Assembly (NCBI GenBank): GCA_019313095.1
Contig: JAFDBU010000250.1
Coordinates: forward strand, 1-5,894
Reading direction: 5' to 3'
Length of the DNA: 5,894 nt
Source of the DNA: Deltaproteobacteria bacterium
GTDB lineage: Bacteria > Desulfobacterota > Desulfobulbia > Desulfobulbales > BM004
Below are positions 1-4,579 of this stretch, in pieces. Positions within the stretch are counted from its first letter, which is position 1. Each line of letters begins with the position of its first letter. Below the pieces are notes generated by a model, which was not told the DNA's origin, searched no databases, and saw nothing but the letters and a program-made list of their open reading frames with translations. The position numbers were made by a program, and so were the translations under genes.

Positions 1-38
1 AGCGCATTTGATAAAATCAACATCCTAACCTCAGGAGA

Positions 39-62
39 TTCCTCGCGGCTTGCCGCGGGGAG
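39..62. repeat. GC-rich REP-like hairpin
   Basis: An 8-base-pair stem pairs CCTCGCGG (41-48) with CCGCGGGG (53-60) around a CTTG tetraloop. One pair is a G-U wobble, and a further T-A and T-G pair can extend the stem outwards to 39-62. It is a GC island in AT-rich DNA. No T-run follows, so it does not look like a rho-independent terminator. Short GC-rich palindromes with a CTTG or CAAG centre resemble the dispersed REP elements mobilised by REP-associated tyrosine transposases. Only one copy is visible here, so that class is inferred from shape. It could instead be the end signal of a gene lying to the left. Confidence 0.5.
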
Positions 63-258
63 CTTCAAATTTAAAAGAATATATCTTCGATTTCATTTTG
101 CCTTCAAGATATCATCCTTCAAAATACTTTTATATATTTTACCATATAATAGCCTGATGACCTAGCGTTGAACGAAAAAATCACTGAAAAACTGATAAGA
201 AACACCAGGTCATTTATTCAATTCCAAAAAGCGGCCAATTAAATAAAAATGTAATCTC

Positions 259-287
259 TTGGCAAGCCTAAAAAAAAATTATAAGAT
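259..287 (+). promoter_or_regulatory. Candidate sigma-70 promoter for metF
   Basis: TTGGCA at 259-264 matches the TTGACA -35 consensus at five of six positions. TAAGAT at 282-287 matches the -10 consensus at four of six, with the standard 17-base spacer, which contains a run of nine A. An overlapping TATAAG at 280-285 is a second -10 option with a short 15-base spacer. Transcription would start near 294 and leave a leader of about 50 bases before the metF ATG. In AT-rich DNA such matches also arise by chance. Confidence 0.4.
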
Positions 288-308
288 AGCATACTTTTTT
301 TCCTTTTA

Positions 309-322
309 AATTAAATTTAATT
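309..322. promoter_or_regulatory. 14-base AT palindrome in the metF leader
   Basis: AATTAAATTTAATT is a perfect palindrome lying between the predicted transcription start and the metF ribosome binding site. It could be an operator or simply a by-product of local base composition. It does not match the MetR (TGAA-N5-TTCA) or MetJ (AGACGTCT) site patterns. Confidence 0.25.
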
Positions 323-331
323 ACAAAAAAC

Positions 332-337
332 AAGGGA
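332..337 (+). promoter_or_regulatory. Partial ribosome binding site of metF
   Basis: AAGGGA lies 9 bases before the ATG at 347 and is a partial match to AAGGAG. It supports that ATG as the start codon. Confidence 0.5.
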
Positions 338-346
338 CACAACAAA

Positions 347-1237
347 ATGCTTGTTAAAGATATTCTGAATTCAAAAAAAATCTGTATAAGTTACGAATTT
401 TTTCCCCCTAAACTTGAAAATGACTGGGACAGGCTGTTCCAGACCATTTCAGACCTAATCCCCCTGGAGCCTGCTTACGTAAGTGTAACCTACGGCGCCG
501 GTGGTTCCACCCGGGACCGTACCCATGAACTTCTGGTACGGATCCAGGAAGAAACAGACCTCACCGTGGTATCACATTTAACCTGTGTCGGTTCAACCAG
601 GGATGACATCCATGCAATCCTCAGCAAATACAATGATCACGGCATTGAGAACATCCTGGCCCTGAGGGGTGATCTGCCGAAGGGACAGACGGAATGGGTA
701 CAGCCGGAAAACGGTTTCGCCTATGCTGCTGAACTGGTGGCCTATATAAAAAAATATTTTCCCCAAATGGGTGTCGGCGTAGCCGGCTTCCCTGAAGGCC
801 ACCCTGAAACCCCCAATCGCCTTAAGGAGATCGAGTATCTTAAAGAAAAAATAGATGCAGGAGCGGATTACATTGTCACCCAGCTCTTTTTCGATAATCG
901 CGATTTTTACGATTTCTGCGAACGGTGTGAATTGGCCCATATCAACGTTCCCATCATTGCCGGGATCATGCCTATCTCTACAAAGCACAGCATGATCCGG
1001 ATGGCTGAGCTTGCAGCCGGGGCCCGCATCCCTGCCAGGCTGCTGAAGTCAGTTGAACGGGCCGGCAGTGATGAGTATGTTGAAAGAGTGGGGGTACACT
1101 GGGCAACCGAGCAGGTTCGAGACCTGATCGACAACAATGTCAGGGGAATTCACCTCTATACCCTGAACTGCTCAACTGCTACGCTCCGCATGTACAAATC
1201 CCTTGGTATCCACAGTTCAACCCAGCTCACACTGTAA
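347..1237 (+). CDS. metF: 5,10-methylenetetrahydrofolate reductase
   Basis: This cytosolic FAD enzyme reduces 5,10-methylenetetrahydrofolate to 5-methyltetrahydrofolate, the methyl donor for methionine synthesis. At 296 residues it is a normal-length bacterial catalytic TIM barrel without the eukaryotic regulatory domain. Visible motifs in order are YEFFPPK with Glu17 (E. coli Glu28), VTYGAGGSTRDRT at about 48-59, HLTCVGSTRDD at 77-87, LRGDLP with Asp109 (E. coli Asp120), VAGFPEGHPE at 145-154, TQLFFDN with Gln179 (E. coli Gln183), IIAGIMPI at 203-210 and the C-terminal LYTLNCS at 270-276. The last motif usually reads LNR or LNK, so Cys275 at the Arg279 position is odd. Ser215 and Met219 also stand where E. 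coli has Gln219 and Phe223. The start is supported by AAGGGA 9 bases upstream. The gene appears monocistronic or loosely joined to the next one. The family is certain; the residue mapping relies on remembered E. coli numbering. Confidence 0.96.
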   Translation: MLVKDILNSKKICISYEFFPPKLENDWDRLFQTISDLIPLEPAYVSVTYGAGGSTRDRTHELLVRIQEETDLTVVSHLTCVGSTRDDIHAILSKYNDHGIENILALRGDLPKGQTEWVQPENGFAYAAELVAYIKKYFPQMGVGVAGFPEGHPETPNRLKEIEYLKEKIDAGADYIVTQLFFDNRDFYDFCERCELAHINVPIIAGIMPISTKHSMIRMAELAAGARIPARLLKSVERAGSDEYVERVGVHWATEQVRDLIDNNVRGIHLYTLNCSTATLRMYKSLGIHSSTQLTL

Positions 1238-1339
1238 AACGACTCAGATTTTTATAAACACTCCTGTGTCTGAACCCTACCGGAATGTCCCACCGGCAGT
1301 TACTCCTTATTAAGGTTAATGGGTTGCCCGTAAAATATT

Positions 1340-2581
1340 ATGAAAAAAGATCCTAGACAGAAACAACCCGTGCACTATGGCTGGTATATCGTTGCAGCAG
1401 GCATGCTCTGCGTGTTTGCCGGCCTCGGATTCGGCCGCTTTGCTCTGGGGATGCTTCTGCCGGCCATGGGCGAGTCGCTTAAGCTTTCTTACTCGCAGAT
1501 GGGCCTGGTCAGCACTGCAAATTTTGTCGGCTATCTCCTCGCTGTACTTGCCTGCAGTTATATCAGTTCAAAAATCGGCAGCAGACTGTTGATCTTCCTG
1601 GCCCTGCTATTGGTAGCGATTTCCATGCTTCTGGTGAGCCTGGCCAACAGTTTTATTTCTGTGATTTTTTTCTATACCCTGACAGGCATGGGAAGCGGTG
1701 CTTCAAATGTTCCGATGATGGCCCTGGTCGCTTCATGGTTCAGCACCGGGCAGCGTGGCAAGGCGGCAGGATTTATTGTTATTGGCAGCGGTTTTGCCAT
1801 TCTCCTCTCCGGCAAGCTTATCCCCTATATCAACCAATTGAACCCGGCGGACGGCTGGCGCACCAACTGGCTGGTCCTTGGTATTATTGTCCTCATTATT
1901 TCAATTACCTGTCTACTGGTAATTCGAGATTCACCTGCAGAGTTAGGCCTGGAACCTTTTACCGGCAAAGAAAAGATAACACAGGTTGCAAGGATCTATT
2001 TTGACAACGGCCTTGCAGCGGTCAGCAAAAAAGACATCTATCACCTGGGGGTTATCTATTTTCTCTTTGGCTATACCTATGTTATTTATGCAACCTTTAT
2101 TGTCACCACTCTGGTTCAGGAAAGAGGTTTTTCAGAGACAGTTGCCGGCAATTTCTGGTCCTGGGTCGGTTTTCTCAGTCTCTTCTCCGGCCCGGTATTC
2201 GGCACCCTGTCTGACAAGTTCGGCAGGAAGACCGGTCTTGTCATGGTATTTATCATCCAGATGTTCGCTTACCTGCTGGTTGCCCTTTCTTTGCCAGGCA
2301 TCTTTCTCTATCTTTCAATCGGCTGTTACGGCATCGTAGCCTGGTCAATACCATCTATTATGGCGGCGCTGGTAGGAGATTACGTCGGACCACAGAAAAC
2401 GGCTCGTGTCTTTGCTTTTATCACCTTTATCTTTGCCCTCGGACAGATTGCCGGCCCGGCAGTAGCTGGATTTCTGGCTGAAACGTCCGGAACCTTTTCC
2501 AGCAGTTTTCTGATGGCTTCCCTTTTTGCAGGATTGGCGGTCGTGCTGTCAGGTCTTCTGAAAAAACCGGCCGGGATCTGA
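1340..2581 (+). CDS. Major facilitator superfamily transporter, substrate unknown
   Basis: A 413-residue inner-membrane protein with the 12-helix plan of the major facilitator superfamily, expected to move a small solute by uniport, symport or antiport. The N-terminal HYGWYIVAAG (12-21) opens helix 1 as in many monocarboxylate/OFA-type and YbfB/YjiJ-type carriers, followed by FGRFALGMLLPAMG (31-44). A degenerate motif A lies between helices 2 and 3 (about 64-82), and a classical one, GTLSDKFGRK, at 288-297 between helices 8 and 9. RGKAAGFIVIGSG (139-151) fits helix 5, and DGWR (171-174) precedes helix 6. The cytosolic loop joining the two six-helix halves is about 197-232. An in-frame TAA at 1331-1333 lies just upstream, so no longer N-terminus is possible. 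No Shine-Dalgarno is seen; the nearest AAGG is 24 bases away. The substrate cannot be deduced from sequence or neighbours. Confidence 0.9.
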   Translation: MKKDPRQKQPVHYGWYIVAAGMLCVFAGLGFGRFALGMLLPAMGESLKLSYSQMGLVSTANFVGYLLAVLACSYISSKIGSRLLIFLALLLVAISMLLVSLANSFISVIFFYTLTGMGSGASNVPMMALVASWFSTGQRGKAAGFIVIGSGFAILLSGKLIPYINQLNPADGWRTNWLVLGIIVLIISITCLLVIRDSPAELGLEPFTGKEKITQVARIYFDNGLAAVSKKDIYHLGVIYFLFGYTYVIYATFIVTTLVQERGFSETVAGNFWSWVGFLSLFSGPVFGTLSDKFGRKTGLVMVFIIQMFAYLLVALSLPGIFLYLSIGCYGIVAWSIPSIMAALVGDYVGPQKTARVFAFITFIFALGQIAGPAVAGFLAETSGTFSSSFLMASLFAGLAVVLSGLLKKPAGI

Positions 2582-2611
2582 AGCTCTTCTGAGAAAGCGA
2601 AGGAGTAAGTA

Positions 2612-2635
2612 CGCGCTGACCATTTTCATAGCGCG
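2612..2635. other. Short GC-rich hairpin after the transporter gene
   Basis: CGCGCT (2612-2617) and AGCGCG (2630-2635) form a perfect 6-base stem with a 12-base loop, 30 bases after the transporter stop codon. No T-run follows, so it is not a standard rho-independent terminator. It might stabilise the 3' end of the transcript. The rest of the 241-base gap (2582-2822) holds no gene. It has a weak inverted repeat near 2678-2702 and a pyrimidine-rich stretch at about 2731-2778, with no convincing promoter for glk, although TATAAG at 2725-2730 is a possible -10 without a good -35. Confidence 0.35.
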
Positions 2636-2822
2636 ACACTTCTGGAGAAATTAGAGGAAATTTGAACTATCTTTTCACCCGGATAACAGATAAATCTTCG
2701 GGCAGAACCTTAAATCACACCGACTATAAGAACTTCTTTTTCCCTTGCTGTTACCCTACCGTTCCTGTACTCTTTTAAAAATTTAATTAACTGCACCAAA
2801 CTACCGCAAACGTTCTCAGCCA

Positions 2823-3833
2823 ATGGAAAACCATTTTCACCTTGCCGGAGATATTGGAGGGACTAAAACCATCCTGGCGCTTTATTCCAGCGAAAAAGGC
2901 CTGTTCAATCCACTTTGCGAAACAAGTTATCAAAGCCGTTCCTATCCCGGACTTGACGAAATCATAGAGGATTTCTTTTATCAGGCCAACACCCCTGCCG
3001 AAACAGCATGTTTTGGAGTTGCAGGTCCGGTCAGGGGAGACAGGGCTGTCATTACAAATCTGCCATGGCAGCCTGATGTCAAAGCCCTGCAGGCTGCACA
3101 CGGCTTTACCCGGGCGACCCTCATCAACGATCTGGTCGCAACCGGCTATGCCATTCCACACCTTCCAGCATCTGACTTTATCACTCTTAATAAAGGCAGA
3201 CGGGAAAATGAAGGCGCTCTCGGAATTATTGCCCCGGGCACAGGTTTAGGAGAGGTTGTCTTTATCTGGGGGGGAACAGAATACCTGCCGGCTCCTTCTG
3301 AGGGCGGCCATGTTGATTTCGGCCCTTCCTCTAAAACGGAATACCAACTGTTTGAGTTTTTCAAAGAACGGTACGGACATGTCAGTTTTGATAGGATTTG
3401 TTCAGGTCGAGGCCTGCCGGTTATTTATGACTTTTATAAATCTTTCTGTCAGATTGACGAACCAGAGTGGCTGGCAGAAGAACTGACTGCTGCTGAAGAT
3501 CCGGCCCCGGTCATTGTATCCGCAGCCCTGGCTGCCGAAAAAAAATGTGAAATCGCCCTTAAAACGGTACTGCTTTTTACGTCTATCCTGGGAGCTGAAG
3601 CCGGCAATCTGGCCCTCAAGGGTCTTACCACCGGAGGCATGTATCTGGGCGGCGGCATCCCCCCCCGCCTCCTTCCCTTTCTGGAGGAAAAGACATTCAT
3701 GGCATCATTTACCAACAAAGGCCGGTTGAGTTACCTTATGAATGATATACCGGTCAAGGTGATACTTAACCCCAAAGCAGCGCTTATCGGGGCAGCTTCC
3801 GTCGGCCTCGGTTTGCAGTTTGGGTCCCTGTAA
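2823..3833 (+). CDS. glk: Glucokinase (Glk family)
   Basis: A cytosolic enzyme that phosphorylates glucose with ATP to glucose 6-phosphate for glycolysis. At 336 residues it is slightly longer than E. coli Glk (about 320). The phosphate-binding DIGGTK is at 10-15, followed by FGVAGPV (64-70) and ITNLPW (77-82). The catalytic Asp103 sits in LINDL (100-104), APGTGLGE (137-144) is the second nucleotide loop, and SEGGH (159-163) carries sugar ligands Glu160 and His163. GGMYLGGGIPP (271-281) is the C-terminal adenosine-side motif. With a constant +3 offset from E. coli, Asp190 in the SFDRICSG stretch stands where Glu187 contacts glucose, a conservative but unusual change. The frame opens only at 2787 and offers no other start before the ATG at 2823; no Shine-Dalgarno is visible. 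It is probably the first gene of a unit with the TVP38 and oxidoreductase genes. The family is secure, but other hexoses are possible substrates. Confidence 0.93.
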   Translation: MENHFHLAGDIGGTKTILALYSSEKGLFNPLCETSYQSRSYPGLDEIIEDFFYQANTPAETACFGVAGPVRGDRAVITNLPWQPDVKALQAAHGFTRATLINDLVATGYAIPHLPASDFITLNKGRRENEGALGIIAPGTGLGEVVFIWGGTEYLPAPSEGGHVDFGPSSKTEYQLFEFFKERYGHVSFDRICSGRGLPVIYDFYKSFCQIDEPEWLAEELTAAEDPAPVIVSAALAAEKKCEIALKTVLLFTSILGAEAGNLALKGLTTGGMYLGGGIPPRLLPFLEEKTFMASFTNKGRLSYLMNDIPVKVILNPKAALIGAASVGLGLQFGSL

Positions 3834-3847
3834 CCTGATTTCTTCAC

Positions 3848-4579
3848 ATGGATAAAAAACTCGTACAGCGTTTGCTCATAGTTGCGGCAATTATTGCTGT
3901 GGTGATTCTCTTTAAAGGCCTTGGCCTGGGGCAATACCTCTCCCTTGATTATTTAAAGATTTCACAGGATAAATTCACCCAGATTTATGCCAGCCACCGT
4001 TTACCGGTTATTGCCGCCTACATGGCAATCTACATAATGGTTACAGCCCTTTCCCTGCCCGGAGCTGTTGTCATGACCCTTGCCGGCGGCGCCATGTTCG
4101 GTTTATGGGTCGGGGTGCTGGTTGTATCATTTGCCAGCACCGTTGGTGCCACCCTTGCCTGCTTCGTGGCCCGATTCCTCTTGAGGGACTGGGTACAGAA
4201 TAAATTCGGTGAAAAATTAACCAGGATTAATACAGGTATTGAAAAGGAAGGATCATTTTACCTTTTTTCCCTGCGCCTGGTCCCCATATTTCCGTTTTTT
4301 TTTTTCTTCCTGGCCATGGGATTGACGCCCATGAAACTCTGGACGTTTTACTGGGTTTCCCAGATCGGCATGTTTCCCGGGACCATGGTCTATGTAAATG
4401 CCGGCAAAGAACTTGGCCGGCTTGAATCACTGTCCGGCATACTGTCCCCCGGTCTCATCATTTCTTTCATCATCCTGGGACTCTTTCCCATTACCGTAAA
4501 AAAACTGCTTTACCTGTACAAAAAAAAGACAGGCAAGTTACTCCCTGAAGATAAGGAGCTGAAGCATGGCAAATTATGA
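3848..4579 (+). CDS. TVP38/TMEM64-family membrane protein (VTT domain)
   Basis: A 243-residue inner-membrane protein of the TVP38/TMEM64 branch of the DedA-like (SNARE-associated, VTT) superfamily. Relatives are implicated in lipid scrambling or envelope homeostasis, but bacterial TVP38 proteins have no settled role. An N-terminal helix at about 7-24 precedes the domain. LSLPGAVVMTLAGGAMFG (68-85) is the first conserved half-helix motif and LRLVPIFPF (142-150) the second, then GLTPMKLWTFYWVSQIGMFPGT (158-179). A last helix lies at about 202-220, and the tail is Lys-rich and cytosolic. Residues 150-154 are five Phe encoded partly by an 11-T run; family members usually have an Asn close to this point. 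The gene starts 14 bases after the glk stop without a Shine-Dalgarno, which suggests translational coupling. It overlaps the flavoprotein gene by 14 bases. Similar pairs and fusions of TVP38 with an FAD-dependent oxidoreductase are known, so the two products likely work together. Confidence 0.9.
   Translation: MDKKLVQRLLIVAAIIAVVILFKGLGLGQYLSLDYLKISQDKFTQIYASHRLPVIAAYMAIYIMVTALSLPGAVVMTLAGGAMFGLWVGVLVVSFASTVGATLACFVARFLLRDWVQNKFGEKLTRINTGIEKEGSFYLFSLRLVPIFPFFFFFLAMGLTPMKLWTFYWVSQIGMFPGTMVYVNAGKELGRLESLSGILSPGLIISFIILGLFPITVKKLLYLYKKKTGKLLPEDKELKHGKL
4295..4305 (+). repeat. 11-T homopolymer inside the TVP38 gene
   Basis: Eleven consecutive T encode Phe codons 150-153 of the TVP38 protein. Runs of this length are prone to polymerase slippage and to sequencing error. 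Loss of one T would give a TGA stop at 4323-4325, and gain of one would give a stop at 4423-4425. Both changes would remove the C-terminal part of the domain. Confidence 0.85.
4553..4558 (+). promoter_or_regulatory. Strong ribosome binding site of the oxidoreductase gene
   Basis: AAGGAG is a full Shine-Dalgarno core 7 bases before the ATG at 4566, and it lies inside the TVP38 coding sequence. It fixes the start of the downstream gene and allows efficient translation within the overlap. Confidence 0.8.

Larger units (their letters stand above)
1..346. other. Non-coding AT-rich leader upstream of metF
   Basis: No credible coding region was found on either strand. The stretch is strongly AT-rich apart from the GC-rich hairpin at 39-62, in contrast to the moderate GC of the genes that follow. 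It also holds a candidate promoter (259-287), an AT palindrome (309-322) and a partial ribosome binding site (332-337), listed separately. A 7-base inverted repeat (ATGACCT at 157-163, AGGTCAT at 207-213) encloses 43 bases and could be chance. I looked for SAM-, SAH- and tetrahydrofolate-type riboswitch cores because metF follows, and recognised none. Confidence 0.7.

Noticed and set aside
157..213. Inverted repeat ATGACCT/AGGTCAT as an attachment or operator site
   Set aside because: The arms are only 7 bases and 43 bases apart, with no associated integrase or transposase gene, so chance is the likelier explanation.
63..346. Methionine- or folate-related riboswitch upstream of metF
   Set aside because: No SAM, SAH or tetrahydrofolate riboswitch core was recognisable, and the predicted leader of about 50 bases is too short for most of these.
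593..988. Open frame on the minus strand inside metF
   Set aside because: It lies entirely opposite a gene with full MetF motifs, and its translation shows no recognisable family.
1244..1273. Possible hairpin terminator after metF
   Set aside because: TCAGA/TCTGA and ACAC/GTGT pairings exist, but the stem is interrupted by a large internal loop and no T-run follows, so it does not support a terminator call.
2612..2635. Hairpin after the transporter as a rho-independent terminator
   Set aside because: The 6-base stem has a 12-base loop and is followed by mixed sequence rather than a T-run. It was kept only as an unclassified hairpin.
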